Part shown: positions 25,450-33,635 of the stretch, piece after piece
How positions within the stretch are numbered: position 1 is the stretch's first letter
Layout of the letters: each line of letters starts with the position of its first letter
Assembly (NCBI GenBank): GCA_018897105.1
Contig: JAHILF010000043.1
Span: 1-36,618 of the forward strand
From: Pseudomonadota bacterium
GTDB taxonomy: Bacteria; Desulfobacterota; Desulfobulbia; Desulfobulbales; SURF-16
Direction of reading: 5' to 3'
Length of the DNA: 36,618 nt
Program-made: the position numbers and the translations under genes
Notes under the pieces: generated by a model
The model's database searches: none
Seen by the model: only the letters and a program-made list of their open reading frames with translations
Told to the model about the DNA's origin: nothing

Positions 25450-26037
25450 TTAGACATCAGTCCCTTTGCTGAATGCATCCAAAAGTTCCTTTGCCTCGCC
25501 CTTGAAATCTCGCATTCGCTGAATGCCTGACGGGATAAAATTATTGATCCCAAACAATTCTTGGTCTTCCGCATGCATCAAACGCACAGCCTGCTCCAAT
25601 GCCTGTTCTTGCGTAAGCTGATCGTTACGTATTTTGAGATCACGAATAACATCATTAAGCTTTGACTGGATATCGTATTTACGACGTTGCTGGTTCTCGA
25701 GTAGATTTATGTGGTCAGCACTACGATGGTAATATTTGAATAGCTTTTGTCTGAGAACTTCATCATTGATTAGGACCATCCAATCGCGATTCTTGAGATA
25801 GGTTTGCCGCGATTCTCTCAATTCGTTCAGAGTAGTAAACCATACAATTTGGCTCTTCTCCCACTCGTCTATTACGCGATCATATAGCTCGATGGACGAT
25901 TTCAGGTCATCGGAAATTCCGACAATAAGAAGTTGCTTGAGACGCTTCAAACGAGACACTTCGATCCTATTTTGCAAAAACCACCCAGTCCCTGCTGCAA
26001 GAAAGCCCCCAACGAGTGCTGCAATAATTTGATCCAC
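25450..26037 (-). CDS. Membrane-anchored coiled-coil protein of unknown function
   Basis: The GTG at 26037 is taken as start because GAGGA lies six bases before it; the in-frame TTG at 26049 overlaps that site. The 195-residue product has one N-terminal membrane segment (IIAALVGGFLAAGTGWFLQN). A long, mostly helical, charged cytoplasmic or periplasmic part follows (for example LENQQRRKYDIQSKLNDVIR and LTQEQALEQAVRLM). I do not recognise the family. Base composition is AT-richer than its neighbours and it has no evident operon partner, which hints at acquired DNA. It stands alone between the glycosidase-like gene and the TetR operon. Confidence 0.65.
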   Translation of the reverse strand: MDQIIAALVGGFLAAGTGWFLQNRIEVSRLKRLKQLLIVGISDDLKSSIELYDRVIDEWEKSQIVWFTTLNELRESRQTYLKNRDWMVLINDEVLRQKLFKYYHRSADHINLLENQQRRKYDIQSKLNDVIRDLKIRNDQLTQEQALEQAVRLMHAEDQELFGINNFIPSGIQRMRDFKGEAKELLDAFSKGTDV

Positions 26038-26205
26038 AATGTTCCTCAAACTTGACGTTCAACTAACAATTATATGGTTTCCAGATAATTATCATATCCT
26101 AAATAGATTGCCAAACGATATTGTAAGTCCAGTTATTTTTCTACCTCAATATCCTTCCAAATATTTGTAATAATAGATTTTCGCATTATCCATAACAAAA
26201 TATTC

Positions 26206-26234
26206 TTGACACAAACCAACCACCCTTTTATTAT
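26206..26234 (+). promoter_or_regulatory. Sigma-70 promoter of the TetR-MMPL operon
   Basis: A perfect TTGACA (26206-26211) is followed after 17 bp by TATTAT (26229-26234), five of six matches to the -10 consensus. The ATG of the TetR gene is about 50 bp downstream. The first operator-like palindrome begins at the last base of the -10 element, so a bound repressor would block RNA polymerase. Confidence 0.8.
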
Positions 26235-26264
26235 TAAACATGTTTAACTACAAAACACGTTTAA
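26234..26264. promoter_or_regulatory. Twin palindromic operators, probably for the adjacent TetR protein
   Basis: TTAAACATGTTTAA (26234-26247) is a perfect 14-bp palindrome. A second near-palindrome, AAAACACGTTTAA (26252-26264), has its centre 17 bp away. Two AAAC/GTTT dyads placed on the -10 and start region of the operon are what an autoregulating TetR-family repressor would be expected to bind. Confidence 0.7.
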
Positions 26265-26282
26265 TTTCTCTATAAGCACACC

Positions 26283-26906
26283 ATGAGCCGACGCGAAACC
26301 ACAAAACTTGAGACCAGGCAACTTATCCTGGAGGCTGCACGGAAACTCTTTCACACCAAGGGGCCCGAGCAGTGCACCATGAGGGACATTGCCAAAGAGG
26401 CGGGGGTGTCGCCGGCATCGGTGGTGGTCCATTTCAAAAGCAAAACCGCCCTGCTGGAAGTGGCCCTGTATGAGGACATCGAACGCACCATTGCCAACGC
26501 GGTTGCCACCATGCCCCATGAGAATGCCTCCCTGCATGACCGGCTCATGCACATCGCCCACTGCATGTACGGTTTTTATGATAACGACCGTGAGCTCTAC
26601 CGGGTGCTGATCCGTGATACGACTTTTGAGAAGGCAGGTGAAAACCCTTATCTGACCCAGCAACTTGAGGATTATCTGCAGTTTTTCGGGGCCATGATCG
26701 AGCAGGAGAAGGCGCAGGGTACGGTGCAGCCTGCCGCCGATGCGCGGATTGCCGCCGCCTCGCTTTTTTCGCTCTATTTCACTGTACTGATGGAGTTTCT
26801 GAGAAATCCTAACATGACGCTTGACATGGCCTTGGGGTGGCTCGCCGCCACGGCACACCAGCATCTTACCGGCATTCTGACCCCAAAGGAGGTTAAGGAA
26901 AAATGA
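26283..26906 (+). CDS. TetR/AcrR family transcriptional regulator
   Basis: This 207-residue repressor has the usual TetR layout. The N-terminal helix-turn-helix spans about residues 10-60 (LILEAARKLFHTKGPEQCTM, then DIAKEAGVSPASVVVHFKSK). A C-terminal helical ligand and dimer domain fills the rest, with no recognisable ligand signature. Its stop overlaps the MMPL gene start by 4 bp (ATGA), so it is cotranscribed with the transporter it most likely controls. The twin AAAC/GTTT palindromes on its own promoter suggest autoregulation. Induction by a substrate of the exporter would fit but is inference. Confidence 0.9.
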   Translation: MSRRETTKLETRQLILEAARKLFHTKGPEQCTMRDIAKEAGVSPASVVVHFKSKTALLEVALYEDIERTIANAVATMPHENASLHDRLMHIAHCMYGFYDNDRELYRVLIRDTTFEKAGENPYLTQQLEDYLQFFGAMIEQEKAQGTVQPAADARIAAASLFSLYFTVLMEFLRNPNMTLDMALGWLAATAHQHLTGILTPKEVKEK

Positions 26907-29317
26907 CCACGGTGCATAAGAAGTTCGAGAACTGGTTCTCCCGGCTCGCCGCCTTGGTTTATCGGCGCAAATACACATCCCTGCTGCTCATTCTGCTCAT
27001 GACCGCAGCCCTGGCCGGGCAGATGACAAAACTCACCATCGATACCCGGGACGAAAGCTTCTTTGCCGCGGATGATCCGGCTCTGATCGCCTACAACAAT
27101 TTCCGGGACACCTTTGGACAGGACGACATGTTCATCATTTCCATGCGCCCGACCCATGGCCTGACCCGGGATTTTCTGGCCACCTTAAGTGAACTGCACC
27201 ACGAACTGGAGACCAAGGTCCCCTACTTAGACGACATCACCAGCCTGGTCAACGGCCGCATCGTCTACGGCAAGGGCGACACCCTGGTTGTCGACGAGTT
27301 GATGCCCCAGCCGCCCCAGACAGAGGAAGAGCTGAGCCAGATGCTGTCCCAGATCGACCGCTACCCGCTTTATGATAAACTGCTGGTCTCCTCGGACAGA
27401 TCCATGACCTCCATTCTCATCAAGGCCCAGGCAGTCAAGCCGGTGGCGGAAAAGGACCTGCTGTCCGGATTCGATGATGAAGCTCCACCCCAAATCCCGG
27501 CAGAGCATCGGTATCTCAGCAATGAGGAGAGCATCGAGATCGCCGGGGCAATCAACAAGGTGGTGGCCGGCTTCCAGGGCCGGGGCATTGATTTTCATAT
27601 GACCGGCACCCCCTTTGTGGTGGCCGAACTGACCAGCGGCATTGCCGATGATCTGCGCACCATGGTGCCGCTCTCTTTTTTGCTCATTGTTCTTTTTCTT
27701 GCCGCACTTTTCCGCAGGATCTCCGGGGTGCTTTATCCGCTGCTCATCGTCTTTCTGTCACTGATCACCACCATGGGCATCATGGGCCTGTGCGGCATCC
27801 CCATCACTACGGTCATCCAAATCCTGCCGTCCTTTCTTGTGGTGGTGGGCATTGGCGACAGCGTGCACATTCTGACCATCTTCTACCGTCTGTACCGCAA
27901 GACCAACGATAAAGAGCAGGCCATTGTCGAGGCCATGGGCTATGCCGGCCTGCCGGTGCTGATGACCAGCGTTACCACGGCCTGCGGACTGCTCTCCTTT
28001 GCCTGGGCCGATCTGGACAATGTGGCCCACCTCGGCCTTGTGGCTCCGGCAGGCGTCATGCTGGCCCTGCTCTATACCGTGGTGCTGCTGCCGGCACTCA
28101 TCGCCATTTTCCCGATCAGGCCGGGCAAAGCCGCGGCGGCGGAAAGACTGCCCCTGGCCGACCGGCTCTTTACCTGGATCGCCGCGGTCACCACCAGGCG
28201 GCCGTTGCTGGTTTCCTTGCTTGCGGCAATCATTGTCAGCGTTGCGCTGTGGAGCGCGCTTTCCGTCAAGTTTGCCCATAATGCCCTGACCTGGTTTCCC
28301 CAGGGCTCTCCCATCCGGGTGGCCACGGAACTGCTGGACAGGGTCAACGGCGGCACGGTCATGCTCGAGGTGCTGGTAGATTCAGGCCGGGAAAACGGGC
28401 TGCATGATCCTGACCTGCTGCGCCGCATGAGCGAGGCTGAGGAGGCGATCCCCACTATTGAGGCGCAGGGCATCCGCGCGGCCAAGGCCTGGTCCCTGGC
28501 CGATGTGCTCAAGGAAACCAACCGCGCCCTGCATGAGGGGCGGGATGAGGCTTACGCGGTACCCGTCAGCCGGGAACTCATCGCCCAAGAGCTTATTCTC
28601 TTTGAATCCGGCGGCAGCGATGACCTGGATGATTTCGCGGACAGCTCCTATCAGACCGGACGTCTCTCCATCCTTGCCCCGTGGAAAGACGCAGTCCTGT
28701 ACAAGGATTACATTGACCTGGTTTCGACCTATCTCGCCAGACAGTTTCCAGGTGAGAAGGTGACGCTCACCGGTCACATCGTCCTGTTCATGCAGATCAT
28801 CAAAAACGTCATCACCAGCATGGCCAAAAGCTATGTCATTGCCCTTGTGATGATCTCGCTCTTGATGGTGCTGCTGGTGGGCCGGGTGCGCATCGGTCTG
28901 CTCAGCATGATTCCCAATGTGGTGCCGATTATCTTTATCCTGGGGCTGATGGGCATGCTCAATATCCCCCTGGACCTGAGCACCATGCTGATCGGCAGCA
29001 TTGTTCTCGGCCTGGTGGTGGATGACACCATCCATTTTCTGCACCATTTTCGCAGGGCCTTTGAAGAGAGCGGCGATGTGGAAACAGCAGTGCGCGAGAC
29101 CATGTTCACTACGGGCCGGGCCATGGTGATCACCAGCCTGGTGCTGTGCGGCGGTTTTTTTATCTACACCGCCGCCTATCTGGCCAGCAGTGTGCGCTAC
29201 GGACTCCTCACCGGCTGCGCGGTAATCTTTGCCCTGGTGGCCGATTTCTTCCTGGTGCCTGCCCTGCTCAGTCTGGTTTATAAAAAAGATACAATCAGAA
29301 GAGTGAGACCAATATGA
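26903..29317 (+). CDS. MMPL-family RND transporter (HAE3-like lipid/hydrophobe exporter)
   Basis: This 804-residue inner-membrane protein has the two-fold RND layout. TM1 (about 27-42) leads to a large periplasmic loop (about 45-250), then a five-helix bundle (about 255-400). TM7 (about 435-452), a second periplasmic loop (about 455-635) and a second bundle (about 640-800) follow. Proton-relay type motifs are seen in each half: VGIGDSVHIL (about 314-323) and VVDDTIHFLHHFRRAF (about 706-721). MMPL proteins move lipids or hydrophobic molecules using proton motive force. No separate RND adaptor or TolC gene is present. Instead it is chained to a LolA-like protein and an outer-membrane barrel, which argues for delivery to the outer membrane. 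The start overlaps TetR (ATGA) with AAGGA upstream. Confidence 0.92.
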   Translation: MTTVHKKFENWFSRLAALVYRRKYTSLLLILLMTAALAGQMTKLTIDTRDESFFAADDPALIAYNNFRDTFGQDDMFIISMRPTHGLTRDFLATLSELHHELETKVPYLDDITSLVNGRIVYGKGDTLVVDELMPQPPQTEEELSQMLSQIDRYPLYDKLLVSSDRSMTSILIKAQAVKPVAEKDLLSGFDDEAPPQIPAEHRYLSNEESIEIAGAINKVVAGFQGRGIDFHMTGTPFVVAELTSGIADDLRTMVPLSFLLIVLFLAALFRRISGVLYPLLIVFLSLITTMGIMGLCGIPITTVIQILPSFLVVVGIGDSVHILTIFYRLYRKTNDKEQAIVEAMGYAGLPVLMTSVTTACGLLSFAWADLDNVAHLGLVAPAGVMLALLYTVVLLPALIAIFPIRPGKAAAAERLPLADRLFTWIAAVTTRRPLLVSLLAAIIVSVALWSALSVKFAHNALTWFPQGSPIRVATELLDRVNGGTVMLEVLVDSGRENGLHDPDLLRRMSEAEEAIPTIEAQGIRAAKAWSLADVLKETNRALHEGRDEAYAVPVSRELIAQELILFESGGSDDLDDFADSSYQTGRLSILAPWKDAVLYKDYIDLVSTYLARQFPGEKVTLTGHIVLFMQIIKNVITSMAKSYVIALVMISLLMVLLVGRVRIGLLSMIPNVVPIIFILGLMGMLNIPLDLSTMLIGSIVLGLVVDDTIHFLHHFRRAFEESGDVETAVRETMFTTGRAMVITSLVLCGGFFIYTAAYLASSVRYGLLTGCAVIFALVADFFLVPALLSLVYKKDTIRRVRPI

Positions 29318-30123
29318 CCAAAAAGATCATCATCCTCCTGCTGTTGCTGCTGCCTGTTGTCGCCTATGCCGGGACTGACAACAACGAGGCCAGGTCCATC
29401 ATGCAACAGGTCGACGCCAGGGATGACGGGGACCGGTCCATTGCCGACATGCAGATGGTTCTCATTGACAGACACGGCAAGAAACGCAGCCGCACCATCC
29501 GCTCCTATGGCCTGGACCGGGGCAAGGACCGATACAATTTAATGTTCTTTCTCGCCCCGGCCGATGTCAAGGAAACCGGCTTTCTCACCTATGACTACGA
29601 TGAGGCGGGCAGGGATGATGATCAGTGGCTTTATCTGCCGGCCCTGAAAAAAACCAAGCGCATTGCCTCAAGCGATAAGAGCGGCAGTTTCATGGGCTCG
29701 GATTTCAGTTATGCCGATCTGACCAAGCGACGGCTCGACGATTACACCTATTCGTTCAACAAAGAGCAGCCCGAGGCAACGGTGTATGGGCAGAAGACCT
29801 GGGTCATCAACTGCCTGCCAAGCAGTGAGCGGGTGATTGAGGAAACCGGCTATACCCGTTCAATGCTCTTTGTCAGACAGGACAACTTGATGGTGGTGCG
29901 TGCCATCTATTTTGTCAAACACGGAGGCCTGCGCAAGTATTTTGATGTGAAAAGGATGGAGCTGGTTGACAACATCTGGACCAGTCTGGAAATCCATATG
30001 ACCGCGAGAAAAGGAGATGATGTTGTGCACCGGACCATACTCACCCTTGACAATGTCCGCTATAACCAGGAAGCAGTGGATGAAAAGCTGTTCACGGTCC
30101 GCACCCTTGAAAAAGGGCTGTAA
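29314..30123 (+). CDS. Outer membrane lipoprotein-sorting (LolA-like) periplasmic protein
   Basis: This 269-residue exported protein has a signal peptide (KKIIILLLLLLPVVAYA). It shows the LolA-like fold typical of MMPL-associated carriers (Pfam LolA_like/DUF1329 type). Recognisable stretches are NEARSIMQQVDARDDG, MFFLAPADVKETGFLTYD, QWLYLPALKKTKRIASSDKS and SFMGSDFSYADL. In LolA the half-barrel holds a lipid; a hydrophobic cargo from the MMPL pump is the natural inference. It overlaps the MMPL stop by 4 bp (ATGA), and the barrel gene begins inside its 3' end in another frame, so the three proteins are made together. Confidence 0.88.
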   Translation: MTKKIIILLLLLLPVVAYAGTDNNEARSIMQQVDARDDGDRSIADMQMVLIDRHGKKRSRTIRSYGLDRGKDRYNLMFFLAPADVKETGFLTYDYDEAGRDDDQWLYLPALKKTKRIASSDKSGSFMGSDFSYADLTKRRLDDYTYSFNKEQPEATVYGQKTWVINCLPSSERVIEETGYTRSMLFVRQDNLMVVRAIYFVKHGGLRKYFDVKRMELVDNIWTSLEIHMTARKGDDVVHRTILTLDNVRYNQEAVDEKLFTVRTLEKGL

Positions 30124-31465
30124 GCCGATCGCCCTGGCCTGGGTGCTGGGCGGATTGCTTCTGCTCACGGCTGGCCCGGCAGCGTCAGGTGAATCTGATC
30201 TGTTCGGCGGCTTTGAGGAAACCCCTGCTCCAGGTAGAGAGGCGATCACTCCGGCCAATGATTTTGCCGGCCTTTTCAGCGGCTATGCCAAGATGGGAAC
30301 CACATTTAATACCGCCCACCATGCCCCGGCGGCGGGAGAGACCGACTGGCGCGGACTGTCACGGCTGCGGGCCGAGTTGCAGCTGGAGGCGGATTACAGG
30401 CTGCAGCAGTGGAGACTCTTTGCCTCTGCCAAGGGGTCATACGATTTTGCCTACTCCCTCAATGGCCGTGGCGAATATACCGCAGATGTGCTGGATGAGT
30501 ATGAATGGGAGGCTGAACTGCGGGAGGCATTTGTCCAGAGGGAGATCAGCGACAGCCTTGATGTGAAGCTCGGCAGACAGATCATCGTCTGGGGTCGCTC
30601 GGACAACTTCCGGGTCACCGATATCCTCAACCCCTTGGACAACCGGGAACCGGGGCTCACCGACATCGAGGATCTGCGGCTGCCAACCACCATGAGCAAG
30701 CTGGATTATTTCCGCGGCAACTGGCAGCTTTCCGCAATCGCCGTCCACGAACATCGTTTTGATAAACTGCCGCCATTCGGCTCTGATTTCTACCCCGCCT
30801 CTCTTCCTGCCCCCCCCGAGGAGAAACCGGCCGCCACCCTTGGCAACACCGGCCTTGCCCTTGAGGTGCAGGGTATCTTTTCCGGCTGGGATATTTCCTT
30901 TTACGGGGCAGATATCTATAATGACCAGAGCACCATCGTTCCCTCCTCCCCTCTTACCCAGGAGCATCGCCGCATCAAAATGGCCGGAGCCGCCATGAAC
31001 CTTGCCCAAGGAAATTTTCTCTACATCCTGGAAGCCGCCCATTTCAGAGGCCTGTGTTTCCTGACCGATTACGATTATGATTATAGCCGCACGGACCTGC
31101 TGGCCGGCATCGAATACAGGGGCTTTACCGACACCGCCATCAGTGTTGACCTGGTCAACCGCCACCTGCATGACTACCGTCCCATCCTGAAAGACTCTCC
31201 GGAATTCCCGCAACAAGACGCGAGCCAGGCAGCGCTGCGCATCACCCGCGAGTTGTTAAACGACAGGCTGAACCTCACCGCCCTGCTGATCGTCATGGGC
31301 GAACGGGCCCAGGAGGGAGCGTTGGAACGTTTCACCGCAACGTATGATCTGGCCGACAATTGGAGCATGACCTGCGGCATGGTCTTTTATCAATCCGGCA
31401 ACAGGGCAATGGTCAACGCCGGTGACAATGATCGGGTCTTTCTGGAGGTTCGCCTTGATTTCTGA
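30080..31465 (+). CDS. Outer-membrane beta-barrel protein (DUF1302-like) of the MMPL cassette
   Basis: From the ATG at 30080 (AGGA upstream) the protein has 461 residues and begins inside the LolA-like gene by 44 bp. The longer reading frame from 30017 is less likely. The signal peptide core is IALAWVLGGLLLLTAG. The mature part shows alternating amphipathic strands (LRAELQLEADYRLQQWRLFA; FVQREISDSLDVKLGRQIIV) and a terminal Phe (FLEVRLDF), all signs of an outer-membrane barrel. The GRQIIVWGRSDNFRVTDILN segment is typical of DUF1302 proteins. It could be the exit or acceptor for the MMPL/LolA-like cargo. It is the last gene of the operon, facing a convergent methyltransferase. Confidence 0.8.
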   Translation: MKSCSRSAPLKKGCKPIALAWVLGGLLLLTAGPAASGESDLFGGFEETPAPGREAITPANDFAGLFSGYAKMGTTFNTAHHAPAAGETDWRGLSRLRAELQLEADYRLQQWRLFASAKGSYDFAYSLNGRGEYTADVLDEYEWEAELREAFVQREISDSLDVKLGRQIIVWGRSDNFRVTDILNPLDNREPGLTDIEDLRLPTTMSKLDYFRGNWQLSAIAVHEHRFDKLPPFGSDFYPASLPAPPEEKPAATLGNTGLALEVQGIFSGWDISFYGADIYNDQSTIVPSSPLTQEHRRIKMAGAAMNLAQGNFLYILEAAHFRGLCFLTDYDYDYSRTDLLAGIEYRGFTDTAISVDLVNRHLHDYRPILKDSPEFPQQDASQAALRITRELLNDRLNLTALLIVMGERAQEGALERFTATYDLADNWSMTCGMVFYQSGNRAMVNAGDNDRVFLEVRLDF

Positions 31466-31517
31466 TGAGTGATTCTCTGCCAGGGCTCAGCCAGGCGGCA
31501 GCCTCGGGTGGGGCAAT

Positions 31518-32294
31518 TTATTTCCTCGCGGATAAATTGATACGCCTGAAAGTCTCAAAGCATCGTCCATCTTCCTGCTTTGTTTCTGCGATCATCTCCG
31601 CCACCACATATTGCCGGAATGCGGTTTTATCCTTATCCGCCACGCATGCCAGAAAAGGAACAAGACTTGGTTGATCAATCCAGCCGATCAAGGCTTTTGT
31701 ATCAGGGAAAAAACGGTCCGCATTTTCTCCCCACACCTTGACATCCCTGAGTTCACTCTTTTCGCTCAAGAGCCGGTATTCCTCAATGGTCGGCATGTAC
31801 CAGGGCCAGACAAAATCTGCGAAATATACCAAAAACTCCTCATGTGCCATTGTTTTGCGTATCACTTTGAAAAAGTGGGCGCAATTCCCGTCAGCGGCAA
31901 AATTAAACCGTGCCCGCCCACCCCGGCGCAGGCATCGGCATACGTTGTCCAGAAGCCTGGGGTGATCTTTCACCCAATGCAGGGCGGCATTGGAATAGAT
32001 CACATCAAATTCTTCGGTGAAGGCCATTGCGTCAATATCCATGAGAAAAAATTTCAAATTGCCTTGTTCTTTCGGCCTGGCTGCCTCGATCATCCCTCTT
32101 GAGGCATCAATGCCAACTACTTGTCCATCAGGGACAAGCCCTGCAAGCAGCGAGGTATTGGTCCCATCGCCACACCCCAAATCAAGAACACGCTCATCAC
32201 CCTCGAGAGACAATTCCGCTATAAGCCGCGCTCCCCACTCTTTCTGATGAGCAGATGCCTTCTCATATTTCTTGCCGTCAAATTCGTGTGTCAT
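31518..32294 (-). CDS. Class I SAM-dependent methyltransferase (trans-aconitate methyltransferase-like)
   Basis: The 258-residue cytoplasmic enzyme starts at the ATG at 32294, preceded by CAGGAG; the start at 32324 is less likely. SAM-binding motif I reads VLDLGCGDGTNTSLLAGL (about 36-53), followed by VVGIDASRGMIEAAR (motif II), FLMDIDAMAF and DVIYSNAALHWVKDHPRLL. The SNAALHWV signature and overall length resemble Tam/malonyl-ACP O-methyltransferase (BioC) type enzymes acting on carboxyl groups. No biotin genes adjoin it, so trans-aconitate or a related acid is the better guess. It converges on the MMPL operon and diverges from a second methyltransferase across a 375-bp spacer. Confidence 0.85.
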   Translation of the reverse strand: MTHEFDGKKYEKASAHQKEWGARLIAELSLEGDERVLDLGCGDGTNTSLLAGLVPDGQVVGIDASRGMIEAARPKEQGNLKFFLMDIDAMAFTEEFDVIYSNAALHWVKDHPRLLDNVCRCLRRGGRARFNFAADGNCAHFFKVIRKTMAHEEFLVYFADFVWPWYMPTIEEYRLLSEKSELRDVKVWGENADRFFPDTKALIGWIDQPSLVPFLACVADKDKTAFRQYVVAEMIAETKQEDGRCFETFRRINLSARK

Positions 32295-32669
32295 GCATTC
32301 TCCTGCCGTATTCCAGCCAAACAAATCCTGACAAATAAATAATTTAAAATTACCTCTTTTTTTACCTTACATTTACCACGTTTTATGAGTAAATTTATAG
32401 AAATGATTCAATGTCGTTAACTTAAGGCCGAGAGACAGATTTAATTTTTCTTCCAGACTGAGGGGACTGAATTTTTTTCGCGGTTTTGGCGAAAATCATT
32501 CTGTCCCCGGCTTGGGCAAAAGAAAAATAAAATCAGTCCCTTCTGCAACTCACTCTTGAGTTAATGGCATTGATTAATGATTTATCAGGGTTACCCTCTG
32601 CTGAGGGAACTGGTTGTGGATTCTACCTCCTGAACCGATTCGTAATCCCGGCGATTGAAGGATCCGACA
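32295..32669. other. 375-bp spacer between divergent methyltransferase genes
   Basis: No open frame here is convincing. The left part (32325-32420) is AT-rich and should hold the promoter of the minus-strand gene. The middle has an imperfect inverted repeat built on GGGACTGA (32461-32478) and TCAGTCCC (32522-32542) flanking a small CGCGGTTTTGGCG hairpin and another TGTCCCC word. The right part (32543-32669) shows nothing clear besides the AGGA site before the next gene. Confidence 0.5.
32461..32542. repeat. Inverted GGGACTGA/TCAGTCCC repeat (REP-type)
   Basis: AGGGGACTGAATTTTTTT (32461-32478) faces GAAAAATAAAATCAGTCCCTT (32522-32542), an imperfect inverted repeat of about 18-20 bp. CTGTCCCC also lies between the arms at 32501-32508. 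The arrangement recalls REP elements mobilised by RAYT transposases, but no transposase lies nearby and only one copy was seen in the window. Confidence 0.5.
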
Positions 32670-33347
32670 ATGAAACAGCAACAGGTGAAAGAACATTTTG
32701 CCCGGCAGGCGGATGAATATGAAAAACTGATGGTGAAGCTTGTCCCGCAATATCTCTTTCAGCACCAGGTCATTCAGGATCAGCTGCCCCATGAGGACAG
32801 AGAGTACCGTGTTCTTGACCTGGGATGCGGCAACGGCATTCTCTCGGAACTGGTTTTCAGCAATCTTCCCCGCGCTCATGTCGTTGGCTTTGATCTGACG
32901 GAAAACATGCTGCAGGCATACCGGAAAAAACTGGCCCGTTTTGCTGACAGATTTTCTCTACAATCAGGTGATTTCCGCGTTGACCCCATCGGTAGCGACT
33001 ATGATATCATCCTTGCCGGGCTCACCCTGCATCATCTCACCTGGTGGGAAAGAAGGTCTTTTTATCGGCACCTTTACGCTGCCTTGAACAGTGGCGGAAA
33101 ATTTATTGCCAGGGATATCATCATCGATGAGGACCGGGACGTGACGGAGGATCACTACTCCCTGTGGAAAAAATTCATGCTGTCCCAGGGAGAAAACCCG
33201 GAGTTCTGGTACCAAAAACATCTTGAAAAAGATCACCCCATGACCTTGACTGATCATTTTTCCTGGCTGCATGAGGCCGGGTTCACCAAAACAGCCTGTC
33301 ATTGGCGGCTGTATAATTTTGCCGTCACATCAGCCGAGAAACAATAG
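32670..33347 (+). CDS. Class I SAM-dependent methyltransferase
   Basis: This 225-residue enzyme starts at the ATG at 32670, seven bases after AGGA; a TTG at 32655 is in frame but less likely. Residues 1-20 (QVKEHFARQADEYEKLMVKL) resemble the entry helix of ubiquinone/menaquinone and tRNA-cmo5U (CmoA-like) methyltransferases. SAM motif I is VLDLGCGNGILSELV (about 47-61), followed by VVGFDLTENMLQAYRKKL, then DIILAGLTLHHLTWWERRSF and GGKFIARDIIIDEDRD. The substrate is unknown. It is followed in the same direction by a zinc-knuckle miniprotein and a cupin, spaced about 70 and 30 bp, so a loose operon is possible. Confidence 0.85.
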   Translation: MKQQQVKEHFARQADEYEKLMVKLVPQYLFQHQVIQDQLPHEDREYRVLDLGCGNGILSELVFSNLPRAHVVGFDLTENMLQAYRKKLARFADRFSLQSGDFRVDPIGSDYDIILAGLTLHHLTWWERRSFYRHLYAALNSGGKFIARDIIIDEDRDVTEDHYSLWKKFMLSQGENPEFWYQKHLEKDHPMTLTDHFSWLHEAGFTKTACHWRLYNFAVTSAEKQ

Positions 33348-33419
33348 AGAACTTCCTCTGGCAGCAGGATTTACCTGTTGCAGGGTACGATTAAAACCAG
33401 AAAGTAAAAGGAGACGATC

Positions 33420-33605
33420 ATGGCTCAGGAAAACACAACCATATGCCCGACCTGCCAGGGTAAAAAAGTTATTGCCGGCAGATGCGAATGCAGCATGGAG
33501 TGGCGCGGGACCCAGGAAGGAGAAAACTGGGAAGACTGCCAGTGCACTCCTGAGGTACAATGCCCCACTTGCCACGGTACAGGATATATTGAGTCAGGCA
33601 AGTGA
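33420..33605 (+). CDS. 61-residue zinc-knuckle protein (DnaJ central-domain-like)
   Basis: This small protein has a strong ribosome site (AGGAG seven bases upstream), so it is likely real. It has eight Cys: CPTCQGKK near residue 9, a CEC pair, a CQC pair, and CPTCHGTGY near residue 48. The first and last match the CxxCxGxG zinc knuckles of DnaJ and related chaperone zinc domains, and two zinc ions could be bound. There is no J domain. Roles seen for such stand-alone knuckles include protein folding and metal or redox sensing, but none can be assigned here. It is 31 bp upstream of the cupin gene. Confidence 0.75.
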   Translation: MAQENTTICPTCQGKKVIAGRCECSMEWRGTQEGENWEDCQCTPEVQCPTCHGTGYIESGK

Positions 33606-33635
33606 TATATCGCCGCAATTCCCTCAGGTGAAACA

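Noticed and set aside
31465-31674. A 69-codon open frame downstream of the barrel gene
   Set aside because: It is mostly antisense to the end of the methyltransferase gene and has no domain; its ATG merely overlaps the barrel stop codon.
32574-32879. A minus-strand 101-codon open frame before the second methyltransferase
   Set aside because: Most of it is the complement of the methyltransferase N-terminus.
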